Assembly (NCBI GenBank): GCA_964545475.1
Contig: CAZJGG010000041.1
Coordinates: 1-29,254, forward strand
Direction: 5' to 3'
Origin: CAZJGG01 sp964545475
GTDB lineage: Bacteria; Bacillota; Clostridia; Lachnospirales; JAISER01
DNA length: 29,254 nt
Part shown: in pieces, positions 1 through 8,603 of the stretch
Numbering within the stretch: the stretch's first letter is position 1
Layout of the letters: every line of letters begins with the position of its first letter
Translations under genes and position numbers: made by a program
Notes under the pieces: model-generated
Told to the model about the DNA's origin: nothing
What the model saw: the letters and a program-made list of their open reading frames with translations, nothing else
Databases searched by the model: none

Positions 1-1
1 C

Positions 2-82
2 GGCGTAATAAACAGATTTGTTTCAAAATTATTAATTAAATCAAATGGTGTTGCGCCAGCCCCTACGAGATTATCGGTTTAA
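2..82 (+). CDS. possible 3' end of an unidentified gene (partial)
   Basis: One plus-strand frame is open from the left edge to a TAA at 80-82 and would encode 26 residues ending VAPAPTRLSV. It stops 3 bp before the hairpin repeat at 86-150, the place a gene end would be expected, and it would converge on the metallophosphoesterase gene. The stretch is too short for recognition. The minus strand of the same bases is also open without a start codon, so this may be chance. Confidence 0.2.
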   Translation, partial: GVINRFVSKLLIKSNGVAPAPTRLSV

Positions 83-85
83 GCT

Positions 86-150
86 GATGATATTCCCACA
101 ATTTGCAGCAAAAACCGCCGTAAATTGTTGCTCATAACATGAAAATTGCT
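86..150 (-). repeat. dispersed 65-bp double-hairpin repeat, copy A
   Basis: Read on the minus strand, this segment matches 9450-9514 at most positions. It contains a small hairpin (TTCAT-gtt-ATGAG) followed by a larger one with arms CAATTTACGGC and GCTGCAAATTG, then GGGAATAT. It lies directly downstream of the metallophosphoesterase stop codon, in the sense direction of that gene. No T-run follows the stem, so it is not a standard intrinsic terminator. A REP-like element or a conserved 3'-end structure is likely. Confidence 0.7.
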
Positions 151-157
151 GTAGTTT

Positions 158-895
158 TTAAAAATTGCCGATTTCTATTAAAGAAACAGAGGGCGGATTA
201 AACGTCCTTAAGGAAAAATGAGTCGTCCCCACCCCTGTGGAAATATAAAGCTTTGTGTTTTTAACGGAGTGCCATCCATCGCCGTATTTAGGCAAGAACC
301 CTTGCCCCGGAGAATATAGCGTTGGCAAAAACGGAAGCCTAAGCTGCCCCCCGTGGGTATGCCCAGATAAAACCAAATCCGGGGAATAGTCGGCGATTTT
401 TTTGATAAGCTGTGGCTGATGCATTAAAACAAGAGAAAAATCATTTTTAGGAGCTTTTTCAAAAAGGGGCTTAATATCTTTAAAATGTCTTCTTTCCAAA
501 TACCAATAATCTCTAAGCCCAATTATAGTTATTTTATTACCCCTAACGGAAATTTCTTCAAACTTGTTATACAAAACTTTAACTCCAAGTTTTGTAAGCA
601 AATTTTCAATAGCATGGGTGTAAAAGGCATCGTGGTTGCCGTCTACAAAATACAACGGTTTTTTTGCGGCGAGCCTTCGTATGCCATGTACGTGAGGAAA
701 AATCTGGTCTATTGTATTAAGCAATAAATCCCCTGTTATAACAGCTATATCATATTCAAGGCTTTGCGCTTGCTTCCAAACATCTATATGAATTTTATCC
801 CATTTATTCGCATGTATGTCAGACATATGCAAAATCCGCAAAGTGTCTTTTATCTTTAGGGACGGCATTTTTTCATATAAAATTTTTAATTTCAT
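158..895 (-). CDS. metallophosphoesterase, YkuE/YaeI type
   Basis: This is a 245-residue calcineurin-like phosphoesterase. The family signature is complete: SDIH near residues 25-28, TGDL at 54-57, GNHD at 86-89, a lone His in LMHQ near 159, and GHTHGGQ at 178-184, which together bind the two catalytic metals. The protein has no signal peptide or N-terminal membrane helix, so it is probably cytoplasmic; many YkuE relatives are exported or membrane-anchored. The relatives include UDP-diacylglucosamine hydrolase-like and broad phosphodiesterases, so the substrate cannot be assigned. The ATG overlaps the stop of the upstream kinase-like gene by four bases (ATGA), which implies translational coupling. 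Confidence 0.85.
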   Translation of the reverse strand: MKLKILYEKMPSLKIKDTLRILHMSDIHANKWDKIHIDVWKQAQSLEYDIAVITGDLLLNTIDQIFPHVHGIRRLAAKKPLYFVDGNHDAFYTHAIENLLTKLGVKVLYNKFEEISVRGNKITIIGLRDYWYLERRHFKDIKPLFEKAPKNDFSLVLMHQPQLIKKIADYSPDLVLSGHTHGGQLRLPFLPTLYSPGQGFLPKYGDGWHSVKNTKLYISTGVGTTHFSLRTFNPPSVSLIEIGNF

Positions 896-2562
896 GTGGC
901 AAAGCAGCTCCCGCCTATAAACTCTCGTAATATAGAGTTAGGCGGCACTTGTTCGCTGCTAACCCCAAGAAAAGAATCCAAGAACTTTATTAATCTTTTA
1001 GCTTCCGTATATTCCTGTTGTTCTCGTTTTATGTTAAACAAAAGGGGTTCTGCAAACTGTTTTAAAATACACATTTCATAAACAAGGGCAGAGTTAAAAA
1101 ATGCATCAGCTTCCTCTTGATAAGGGAAAATATATTTGTTTTCACCTCTTAGAACAGACGGCCAAACGTCAAACGTTGATACCGCATTTATTCCTCGGAA
1201 ACGGTTATCCCTAACAATGCGGCGCACAAGCCTTGTGTCCGTTGTGGGAATATGGTTATGATAATCTATATTTAACTGAGTAAGAGCACTTATAAATATT
1301 TTAAATTTATCTTTTTTTGCTATATCCGCCGTCATTTTTTCATTAAGACCGTGAATACCCTCCATAACAATAATATCGCCTTTTTCTAACTTCAAAAACT
1401 TGTTTTTATATTCCCGGCTTCCGGTTACAAAGTTATAATGTGGTATATTTACAGTTTCACCTCTCAGTAAATTCATTAAGTCCTCATTAACTGCTTTAAC
1501 GTCTATGGCTTCTAAGCATTCATAATCCGGCTTGCCCTCTTCGTCTCGGGGAGTATTAGCCCGGTTCACGTAATAATCATCAATAGAAATAACATAAGGA
1601 CGCTTGCCGTTAACTCTTAGCTGAATACATAATCTTTGGGCGAAAGTGGTTTTCCCCGACGATGACGGACCTGCTATAAGAACAAGAGGTTTTTCCTGTT
1701 CGCAAATCATATCAGCAATTTGGGCGATTTTCTTTTCGTGTAACGCCTCGTTAATTCTAAAAATTTTTTCAATACCTTCGTTGCAAATAACGCTGTTTAA
1801 AGAGGCTACCGTATCAACCCTCAAAATCCTTGCCCAAGTATTTGATTCTTGAAAAACCTGAGTAATTTTCTGTGGATATTTTAATTCCGAAAACTCTTCC
1901 GGGTCTGTTGAAAGAGGAAATTGCAGCAGCAAACCGTTGCCGCATTTATTAAGCTTAAATTTTGTAATATACCCTGTGCTTGGAACCATTGGTCCGTAAA
2001 AATAATTGTAAAACCAGTCTATCTTATAAAAGTTTACGCTAGACGTCCGCCTGTAATGCAGGCTTTCTGCTTTATCAATTAAATTAAGCTCCTTTGATTT
2101 TTTTATAGCTTCTTCTAAGGAAAGGGCCAATTTTTCAATACGCATATTGTTTTGAACGCAGCTTTGCATTTTGTTATAAACGCTTTCAAGAAAATTATCG
2201 TCTATTTCAATTTTTTGCCCTGCTTCTATTTCTATATAATAATTTTTGTTTATTGAATGCTCAACAATAACTCTAATGTCTTTGCCATAAATTTCTTTAA
2301 TTGCATAAAGCATTAAAAAAACGGCTGAGCGTTGATATGCCCGGAAGCCATGAGGGTTTGTAATATCAATAAAATTTATATTAGAATCCCCCGTAAGCGT
2401 TCTGTGAAGCTCGTAAACCTCGTTGTCTACTATTGCAAGCACTATAGGATATTTTGTAACATGGCTGAACTTTTCGGAAATTTCCCTAAGGCTTGTGTTT
2501 TTTGATACCTCAAAAGGCTCGTGGCCATTAACCGTAACTTTAACCATCACATTTTCAGACAT
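892..2562 (-). CDS. TGS-domain nucleoside (uridine) kinase-like P-loop protein
   Basis: The protein has 556 residues. Residues 1-70 look like a TGS/ubiquitin-like domain of the threonyl-tRNA synthetase type. A middle region resembles the second N-terminal domain of ThrRS. The C-terminal half is a uridine kinase/phosphoribulokinase fold, with Walker A GPSSSGKTT at 298-306, a following SIDDYY segment and VMEGIHGLN as Walker B-like strand. This fused architecture is common in Clostridia and is usually annotated as nucleoside kinase or uridine kinase; its substrate is less certain than for stand-alone Udk. A strong AAGGAGG site precedes the ATG. The gene lies 33 bp behind the topoisomerase B gene and overlaps the phosphoesterase gene by 4 bp, so the three are probably one transcript. 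Confidence 0.85.
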   Translation of the reverse strand: MSENVMVKVTVNGHEPFEVSKNTSLREISEKFSHVTKYPIVLAIVDNEVYELHRTLTGDSNINFIDITNPHGFRAYQRSAVFLMLYAIKEIYGKDIRVIVEHSINKNYYIEIEAGQKIEIDDNFLESVYNKMQSCVQNNMRIEKLALSLEEAIKKSKELNLIDKAESLHYRRTSSVNFYKIDWFYNYFYGPMVPSTGYITKFKLNKCGNGLLLQFPLSTDPEEFSELKYPQKITQVFQESNTWARILRVDTVASLNSVICNEGIEKIFRINEALHEKKIAQIADMICEQEKPLVLIAGPSSSGKTTFAQRLCIQLRVNGKRPYVISIDDYYVNRANTPRDEEGKPDYECLEAIDVKAVNEDLMNLLRGETVNIPHYNFVTGSREYKNKFLKLEKGDIIVMEGIHGLNEKMTADIAKKDKFKIFISALTQLNIDYHNHIPTTDTRLVRRIVRDNRFRGINAVSTFDVWPSVLRGENKYIFPYQEEADAFFNSALVYEMCILKQFAEPLLFNIKREQQEYTEAKRLIKFLDSFLGVSSEQVPPNSILREFIGGSCFAT

Positions 2563-2595
2563 ATCATGCGCCTCCTTTTTCCAATATACTCGCTG

Positions 2596-4584
2596 CTATA
2601 CAATTTCTGTTAAATCAATATATTTATGCCCGAATTCCTCAATAAATGATTTCCTGCCTTTTAAATTATCACCTAAAAGTATATCGAACATTTCCTGGGT
2701 TTTCGTAATATCTTCCGGTTTAATTTGGATAAGTTTTCTTGTTTCTGGGTTCATTGTGGTTTGCCACATCATCTCCGGCTCGTTTTCCCCAAGACCTTTA
2801 GAGCGCTGAATGTGAACTTTTCCTTTAAGCTTTGAAAGTATTTGGCTTTTTTCCTTTTCGCTGTAAGCGAAGTAAGTTTTTTTGTTTGAGGTAATTTCGT
2901 ATAAAGGTGATTCTGCAATAAATATTTTCTGTTTTTCAATAAGGGTTGGGGTAAGGGCGAAAAACATTGTAAGAATAAGGGTGCGTATTTGAAAGCCGTC
3001 TACGTCGGCATCGGTGCAAATTATTATTTTGCTCCATTTAAGAGCGTCAAGGTCAAAGGAATGGAAATCCTTTGCGTGTTTTGCCTTAATTTCAATGCCG
3101 CAGCCTAAAACTTTTAGCAAATCAGTAATTATATCATTTTTAAATATTTTATCGTAATCAGCCTTTAAACAGTTTAAAATTTTGCCTCTAACAGGCATAA
3201 TTGCCTGAAACTCCGCATCTCTTCCAAGCTTGCAAGAACCAAGGGCGGAATCACCCTCTACAATATATATTTCCCTTTTATTAACATCTTTAGAGCGGCA
3301 GTTAACAAATTTTTCAACTCTGTTGTGAATGTCTACATTACCTGTTAAGTTTTTGCGAACGTTAAGACGGGTGCGTTCTGCTGTTTCCCGGCTTCTTTTG
3401 TTAATTAAAACTTGATTGCAAATTTTTAAAGCGTCCTGTTTATTTTCTATAAAATAAACTTCAAGACGTTTTTTCAAAAATGCAGTCATGGCTTCTTGAA
3501 TAAATTTATTTGTAATGGACTTTTTTGTCTGATTTTCGTAACTAGTAATAGTTGAAAAAGAATTTGAAACTAAAATCAGGCTGTCTTCAACGTCAATAAA
3601 GTTGATTTTCTTTTCGTCTTTTTTATAAAGCCCCTCGGCTTTTAACATATTGTCTATGGCGGAAATAAAGGCAGATTTTATAGCTTTTTCCGGCGAACCG
3701 CCGTACTCTAGAAAGCTGGAGTTGTGGTAATATTCTATTATGTTTACATCGTTGTTAAAACAAAAGGTTATGTCGAATTTAAGTTTATATTCCGGCTTAT
3801 CCTCTCTGTCTCGCCCTTGGGTTTCGTGAGAGAAAAGCACAGGGGCAGTTAAGCCTTTTTCGCCGGAAAGCTCAGTGATATAATCTGAAACGCCGTTTTC
3901 GTAATAATAGGCTTTTTCGGTTATTTCGCCGCTTTCGTCTTCATAAGAAAGCTTAAATGTAAGGGCTTTATTTACTATTGCTTGGCGTTTAAGGGTTTCT
4001 TCAAAATATGAAAAGGGGATTTTTATGTCGGTAAAAACTGTATTATCCGGCTTCCATGTGGTTTTAGTTCCTGTTTCTAAAATGTCCGTATGCTCCGAAA
4101 AAAGACCGCCAACATTTTCCCCTCTTTCAAAGTGGAGAGAATATTTATGACCGTCTCTAATGATTTCAACGTCCATAAACTCCGAAGCATACTGGGTTGC
4201 ACAAAGACCTAAGCCGTTAAGACCTAAGCTGTAGGAATAGTTTTCGCCGTCGTTGTTAGAAAATTTCCCTCCGGCGTAAAGCTCGCAAAAAATAAGCTCC
4301 CAGTTTTCGCATTTTTCGTTTTCATTATATCCAACTGGTATGCCCCGCCCATTGTCTTTAACTGATATTACAAGATTTTTATTATATGAAACTTCAATAA
4401 CATTTCCGAAGCCTTCTCTTGCTTCGTCTATGGAGTTTGATAATATCTCAAAAAAAGCGTGCTGACAGCCGTTTAAGGAATCGGAACCGAAAATAACAGA
4501 CGGACGTTTGCGAACCCTGTCTGCCCCTTTAAGGCTTGTAATGCTGTCGTTTCCGTAATCTGTGTTGGCTTTAACCTGCTTCAT
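2596..4584 (-). CDS. type IIA DNA topoisomerase, subunit B (GyrB/ParE-like)
   Basis: This 662-residue ATPase subunit works with a GyrA/ParC-type partner to pass one DNA duplex through another. Visible elements are the GHKL ATPase with E46, N50 and D53, DNGRG at 77-81, the SLGLNGLG lid near 119-126, the QTK loop at 352-354, the TOPRIM motif EGDSA at 443-447, RGKILN near 466-471 and the metal-binding DADVDG at 525-530. It lacks the long GyrB insert and is near ParE length. It is most likely the second, topo IV-like pair that many Clostridia carry beside canonical gyrase; its partner is at 9583-11751. ParE versus a distinct clade cannot be settled here, so no symbol is given. Start: ATG preceded by CAGGTG. 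Confidence 0.9.
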   Translation of the reverse strand: MKQVKANTDYGNDSITSLKGADRVRKRPSVIFGSDSLNGCQHAFFEILSNSIDEAREGFGNVIEVSYNKNLVISVKDNGRGIPVGYNENEKCENWELIFCELYAGGKFSNNDGENYSYSLGLNGLGLCATQYASEFMDVEIIRDGHKYSLHFERGENVGGLFSEHTDILETGTKTTWKPDNTVFTDIKIPFSYFEETLKRQAIVNKALTFKLSYEDESGEITEKAYYYENGVSDYITELSGEKGLTAPVLFSHETQGRDREDKPEYKLKFDITFCFNNDVNIIEYYHNSSFLEYGGSPEKAIKSAFISAIDNMLKAEGLYKKDEKKINFIDVEDSLILVSNSFSTITSYENQTKKSITNKFIQEAMTAFLKKRLEVYFIENKQDALKICNQVLINKRSRETAERTRLNVRKNLTGNVDIHNRVEKFVNCRSKDVNKREIYIVEGDSALGSCKLGRDAEFQAIMPVRGKILNCLKADYDKIFKNDIITDLLKVLGCGIEIKAKHAKDFHSFDLDALKWSKIIICTDADVDGFQIRTLILTMFFALTPTLIEKQKIFIAESPLYEITSNKKTYFAYSEKEKSQILSKLKGKVHIQRSKGLGENEPEMMWQTTMNPETRKLIQIKPEDITKTQEMFDILLGDNLKGRKSFIEEFGHKYIDLTEIV

Positions 4585-4624
4585 TAATACACCTGCTTAA
4601 TTAATATTTGCATTTCCAACAATT

Positions 4625-4653
4625 AGGATACAACGTATTTTAACTAAAGTCAA
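4625..4653 (-). promoter_or_regulatory. probable sigma-A promoter for the topoisomerase B gene
   Basis: On the minus strand TTGACT (4648-4653) is followed after 17 bp by TATCCT (4625-4630), about 40 bp upstream of the ATG at 4584. The -35 and spacing are good and the -10 is moderate. Confidence 0.55.
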
Positions 4654-4684
4654 GCCATTACAAACAAAAAACCGAACATTTGTT

Positions 4685-4714
4685 TTGTTGTTCCCAATAA
4701 TTACATTTTAAAAT
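4685..4714 (+). promoter_or_regulatory. weak candidate promoter for the dnaG block
   Basis: TTGTTG (4685-4690), an 18-bp spacer and TAAAAT (4709-4714) is the best sigma-A-like match on the plus strand upstream of dnaG. If used, the 167-bp palindromic element would be transcribed as a structured leader. The region is AT-rich, so chance matches are likely. Confidence 0.3.
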
Positions 4715-4795
4715 AATATGATTATAAAAAAGGAGAATTAAAAAAATTGTCGAATTATATATAATACGTAGGTCCTATGCCACATATACTTATAA

Positions 4796-4962
4796 TAGAC
4801 CTCTTCCGAAACTCGCTGTCGTTGTATTTGCGAGGAAATTTTTCGTTTTGCAAGGAAGAGGGAAGCGGGCATACTAAGCACCGTATGTACGTTTCCCTCT
4901 GACGTAGTCAAAACGGAAAATTTGCCGCAAAGATGGCGGCATGGAGTTTCGGAAGAGGTCTA
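4796..4962. mobile_element. palindromic MITE-like element, copy 1
   Basis: The ends are perfect inverted copies over TAGACCTCTTCCGAAACTC, and imperfect complementarity continues for about 55 bp from each end. The element carries no ORF. It is flanked by TAATA at 4793-4797 and 4961-4965, so the target duplication could be 5 bp, or just TA if the terminal TA is not part of the element. A second copy of the same length lies at 26256-26421. It sits between the divergent topoisomerase B and dnaG genes and would fold into one long hairpin if transcribed. Confidence 0.85.
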
Positions 4963-4997
4963 ATACGTAATGCTGTTTATTAAAGGGGGCGTTCGGC

Positions 4998-6746
4998 ATT
5001 AGCAGGTATCCTCAGCATGTTATCGAGGAAATACGCCTTGGCAACGACATAGCCGACGTTGTTTCCTCTTACGTAAAGCTTAATAAACGAGGCTCTTCAT
5101 ATGTGGGGTTATGCCCATTTCACAACGAAAAAACTCCATCTTTTTCAGTTTCCCCGGATGTTCAGGCATATTATTGCTTTGGTTGCGGTGCTTCCGGAAG
5201 CGTATATAGCTTTGTAATGCAAATGGAAAATATCAGTTTTTTTGATGCTGTAAATTTTCTTGCAAACCGAATAAACTATAGGTTGCCGGAGCTTTCTGGA
5301 AACGATGAAAACGCAGAATTAAAAGAAACTCTTTATAAGCTTAACATTACTGCCGCAAAATATTTTTACGGCAAATTACAGGAAAAAGAAGGGAAAATTG
5401 CTTCGGAATATTTGGATAAACGAGGGGTTTTACCAAATATACGTATAAGGTTCGGTCTTGGTTACGGGGGAGCAGCTTGGGACGGGCTTTATAAACATTT
5501 AACAGATGAAGGTTATTCCCAAGGGGAAATTTTAAATTCCGGTCTTGTTTTGCAAAATAAAAACGGCGGCTTTTATGACAGGTTTCACAACAGGCTTATA
5601 TTTCCCATATTAGATGCTTTCGGCAAAGTTGTGGGTTTTGGCGGCAGGCTGTTAGAGGATTCTAACGCCGCAAAATACATAAACTCGCCGGACACTGTTG
5701 TTTTTAACAAAAGCAGGAATTTGTACGGCATAAATTTTGCAAGAAAGTCCAGAGAAAAAACATTAATACTTGTAGAAGGTTATATGGACACTATTGCTAT
5801 GCATCAGGTAGGCTTTATTCAAGCTGTCGCTGGGCTTGGCACTGCTTTTAACAGGGAACATGTCACTGTACTTAAGCGTTACGCAAACAGCGTAATTCTT
5901 CTTTTCGATTCTGACACAGCCGGCGTTAACGCTAGCCTAAAGGCTATAAACGTTTGCGAAGAAGGCGGGCTTAACTGCAAAGTCTTAAACCTTTCCGGTG
6001 CAAAAGACCCAGACGAGTATATTCAAAAATTCGGTAAAGAAGCATTTTTTCGCCAGCTTTCAAATGCCCAAAGCCATGTTGCTTTTCAGGTTAATCAAAT
6101 AAAAACAAAGTTTGACTTAAAAAACGCTGACGAACTTGTGCTGTTTACAAAAGAGGTTTCCAAAGTTATTTCAAAGCTTGAAAACAACGTTGAAAGAGAA
6201 GCATACGCTCAGGAGATTGCAAGGATTACAGAAATCTCCAGAACAGCAGTTTTAGACGAAGTAAACAGGCTTGTGGAAAAACCGGCTGCTAATATGGTGA
6301 AAAAGGAAAAAAGGAATTTTAACATAACCCCCGGAGAAGAGGGGCTTTTAAAAGCAAAAAAAATTATATTAAGCATTTGCGCAGGAAGCGTTGAAGTTTG
6401 CGGTACAATTAAAAACCATTTACTGCCGGAAGAAATAGACGATAATTTGTACCAAAAGATGCTTGAAATTATATACGAAAAACGGAAAAAAACCGACCTT
6501 GCAGAAATGTGCGACTATTTTGAAACTGTCGAAGAACATAAAAAAGTGTCGGAAGTTTTTAACACCGATATATCTGTATATAAAGATTTAGATTTGTCCA
6601 ACGTAGTAACAGACCTAATTAAAAAAATTAAAAAGACATATTTAGAAAAACAAAAAATAAAATGCTTGGAAAATAACAATGCAGAAATGCTTAAAAACCT
6701 TGATTTTAAGCTAAAAAATCTTGAAAGACTGTATATTAAGCTTTGA
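4998..6746 (+). CDS. dnaG: DNA primase DnaG (probable AUU start)
   Basis: DnaG makes the RNA primers for replication forks. The CHC2 zinc ribbon has C39, H42, C60 and C63. The TOPRIM domain has EGYMD at 260-264 and FDSD with acidic residues at 304 and 306. The C-terminal 200 residues are the helicase-interacting part. The first ATG/GTG/TTG in frame is the GTG at 5103, which would delete about 35 conserved residues (RYPQHVIEEIRLGNDIADVV and the lead into the zinc ribbon). These residues are intact and in frame back to an in-frame TAA at 4968-4970. The only plausible initiator at the conserved N-terminus is ATT at 4998, with AAAGGGGG at 4982-4989 ideally spaced. That gives 582 residues, a normal length. 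It leads the dnaG-rpoD-trmK-nif3 block. Confidence 0.9.
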   Translation: MSRYPQHVIEEIRLGNDIADVVSSYVKLNKRGSSYVGLCPFHNEKTPSFSVSPDVQAYYCFGCGASGSVYSFVMQMENISFFDAVNFLANRINYRLPELSGNDENAELKETLYKLNITAAKYFYGKLQEKEGKIASEYLDKRGVLPNIRIRFGLGYGGAAWDGLYKHLTDEGYSQGEILNSGLVLQNKNGGFYDRFHNRLIFPILDAFGKVVGFGGRLLEDSNAAKYINSPDTVVFNKSRNLYGINFARKSREKTLILVEGYMDTIAMHQVGFIQAVAGLGTAFNREHVTVLKRYANSVILLFDSDTAGVNASLKAINVCEEGGLNCKVLNLSGAKDPDEYIQKFGKEAFFRQLSNAQSHVAFQVNQIKTKFDLKNADELVLFTKEVSKVISKLENNVEREAYAQEIARITEISRTAVLDEVNRLVEKPAANMVKKEKRNFNITPGEEGLLKAKKIILSICAGSVEVCGTIKNHLLPEEIDDNLYQKMLEIIYEKRKKTDLAEMCDYFETVEEHKKVSEVFNTDISVYKDLDLSNVVTDLIKKIKKTYLEKQKIKCLENNNAEMLKNLDFKLKNLERLYIKL

Positions 6747-6788
6747 GATGGTTAAAAATAGGTATAACACAAGAAGGGAAGGATTGTC

Positions 6789-7871
6789 TTGAAATCCATC
6801 GATGAAAATTTACTGCTGTCTAGGATTAAAGATTTAATTGTTCTTGGCAAAAAGAAAAAAGGCGTGCTTGAATATAAAGAAGTAATGGATTTCTTAGGCG
6901 ATTTAGAGCTTGACCCAGATATAATCGAGAAAGTATATGAACATCTTGAATCACAGGGAATAGACGTTTTAGGCAATTTAGAGCTTGAAGAGGAAATCGA
7001 AGTCGAAAAAGAAATTGATGTTTCCGCAATTGAAGGCGTTATTAACACAGACGACCACGTGCGTATGTATTTAAAGGAAATCGGCAAAGTGCCGCTTTTA
7101 TGCGCAGAAGAAGAAATCGTGCTTGCGCAGAAAATGGAAATGGGAGACGAACATGCCAAGAAAAGGCTTGCAGAAGCAAACTTGCGCCTTGTTGTTTCCA
7201 TTGCTAAAAGGTACGTGGGGCGTGGAATGCTGTTTTTGGATTTAATACAGGAAGGTAACTTAGGGCTTATTAAAGCGGTTGAAAAGTTCGATTACCGCAA
7301 AGGATATAAATTTTCCACATACGCTACCTGGTGGATAAGGCAAGCAATTACAAGAGCTATTGCGGACCAGGCAAGAACTATCCGTATACCTGTCCATATG
7401 GTTGAAACAATTAACAAGCTTATTAGAGTTTCCAGACAGTTGCTCCAGGAATACGGGAGAGACCCAACCGCAGACGAAATGGCAAAAGGTATGCAAATGC
7501 CTGTAGACAAAGTTCGTGAAATTATGAAAATTGCTCAAGAGCCTGTTTCTTTGGAAACGCCAATCGGCGAAGAAGAAGACAGCCATTTAGGAGACTTTAT
7601 ACCAGACGACGAAATTTTAGCGCCATCAGAAGCGGCGGCGTTTACTTTGCTAAAAGAACAACTTATAGACGTTTTAGACACGCTGACAGACAGAGAGGAA
7701 AAAGTTTTAAGGCTTCGCTTTGGTCTTGACGACGGGCGTGCTAGAACCCTTGAGGAAGTTGGCAAGGAATTTAACGTTACTAGAGAGCGTATACGCCAAA
7801 TTGAAGCCAAAGCATTAAGAAAGCTTCGCCACCCTAGCCGCAGTAAAAAATTAAAAGATTATTTAGACTAA
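6789..7871 (+). CDS. rpoD: primary sigma factor RpoD/SigA
   Basis: This 360-residue housekeeping sigma factor directs RNA polymerase to most promoters. It has a short region 1.1, then region 1.2 (DDHVRMYLKEIGKVPLL), region 2 with the -10-recognising GYKFSTYATWWIRQAI helix, region 3, and region 4 ending in the -35-binding helix TLEEVGKEFNVTRERIRQIE. The length matches Gram-positive SigA proteins, which lack the large proteobacterial insert. The start is TTG, with AAGGA at 6779-6783. It lies 42 bp after dnaG, the conserved macromolecular-synthesis order. A hairpin follows it. Confidence 0.97.
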   Translation: MKSIDENLLLSRIKDLIVLGKKKKGVLEYKEVMDFLGDLELDPDIIEKVYEHLESQGIDVLGNLELEEEIEVEKEIDVSAIEGVINTDDHVRMYLKEIGKVPLLCAEEEIVLAQKMEMGDEHAKKRLAEANLRLVVSIAKRYVGRGMLFLDLIQEGNLGLIKAVEKFDYRKGYKFSTYATWWIRQAITRAIADQARTIRIPVHMVETINKLIRVSRQLLQEYGRDPTADEMAKGMQMPVDKVREIMKIAQEPVSLETPIGEEEDSHLGDFIPDDEILAPSEAAAFTLLKEQLIDVLDTLTDREEKVLRLRFGLDDGRARTLEEVGKEFNVTRERIRQIEAKALRKLRHPSRSKKLKDYLD

Positions 7872-7879
7872 AGAAATAA

Positions 7880-7913
7880 GGCTTATCCCGTTAAACTAGG
7901 GATAAGCTTTTCT
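7880..7913 (+). terminator. hairpin between rpoD and trmK (weak terminator or attenuator)
   Basis: GCTTATCCC (7881-7889) pairs perfectly with GGGATAAGC (7899-7907) and is followed by TTTTCT. The U-tract is short, so partial termination that lowers trmK-nif3 relative to rpoD is more likely than full stopping. Only 15 bp separate it from the trmK start. Confidence 0.6.
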
Positions 7914-7928
7914 AAAAAGGAAAGTTAA

Positions 7929-8603
7929 ATGGATTATTCAAAACGTATTGAAGAAATCGTTAATACAATCGAATATGATACAATTGCAGACATAGGAACG
8001 GATCATGGTTACATACCTGTTTTAGCTGTTAAAACAGAAAAGGCGAAAAAAGCAGTTGCCTGTGATATTAACAGAGACTGCCTTAATAAAGCTGTAAAAT
8101 CCATAAACGAAAATTACCTATCGGATAAAATTGAAGCAAGGCTGGGAGACGGTCTTTCGCCTTTAAAACCATATGAAGCAGAAACTGTTATTATGGCAGG
8201 AATCGGTGGGCTGTTGACTTGCGATATAATTAAAAACGGGCTGGAAAAGCTTTGCGGAGTAAAACAGCTTATACTTTCCCCCCAGTCTAATATACCTGAC
8301 GTTCGGAGGGTTGTTCATAAAGCTGGGTTTTTAATAAAAAGAGAAATAATAATTAAAGATATGAGTAAATTTTATGTAATTATGAACTGTGAAAAGGGTC
8401 AAGAAGTCGAGTATTCCGAGGAAGAATATTTTTTAGGAAAAAATATAGATAAAAATAATGTTTATAAAGAATTTGTAAATCAACAGTCGCAAATTATTGA
8501 AAAAGCTTTAAATAATATAAAAGCCGACGGAGTTAACGAAAGCTCAAAAAGTAGATATAATGAGTTAACAAAAATGTATATGTTATACAAAGGGGAAGTA
8601 TAA
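7929..8603 (+). CDS. trmK: tRNA (adenine-22-N1)-methyltransferase TrmK
   Basis: TrmK transfers a methyl group from S-adenosylmethionine to N1 of A22 in certain tRNAs. The 224-residue protein has the Rossmann-type SAM motif ADIGTDHGYIP at about 20-30, an acidic strand ACDIN, and MAGIGG after it, which is characteristic of this family (formerly COG2384). Its place between rpoD and a nif3-like gene is the normal Firmicutes arrangement. RBS AAAGGAAAG precedes the ATG. The stop codon abuts the nif3-like ATG. Confidence 0.9.
   Translation: MDYSKRIEEIVNTIEYDTIADIGTDHGYIPVLAVKTEKAKKAVACDINRDCLNKAVKSINENYLSDKIEARLGDGLSPLKPYEAETVIMAGIGGLLTCDIIKNGLEKLCGVKQLILSPQSNIPDVRRVVHKAGFLIKREIIIKDMSKFYVIMNCEKGQEVEYSEEEYFLGKNIDKNNVYKEFVNQQSQIIEKALNNIKADGVNESSKSRYNELTKMYMLYKGEV

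Noticed and set aside
2423..2809. Plus-strand open frame across the kinase-like and topoisomerase B gene junction
   Set aside because: It is antisense to two clearly conserved genes, resembles no family and has no convincing ribosome site.
4730..4764. Leader peptide before dnaG (AAAGGAG followed by a TTG codon at 4748)
   Set aside because: It would encode five residues ending in TAA with no regulatory codon pattern; the ribosome-site match is expected by chance in this A-rich stretch.
4796..4962. Simple transcription terminator
   Set aside because: The pairing extends over about 55 bp per arm, the same element recurs at 26256-26421 with inverted ends and possible target duplication, and no terminal T-run follows.
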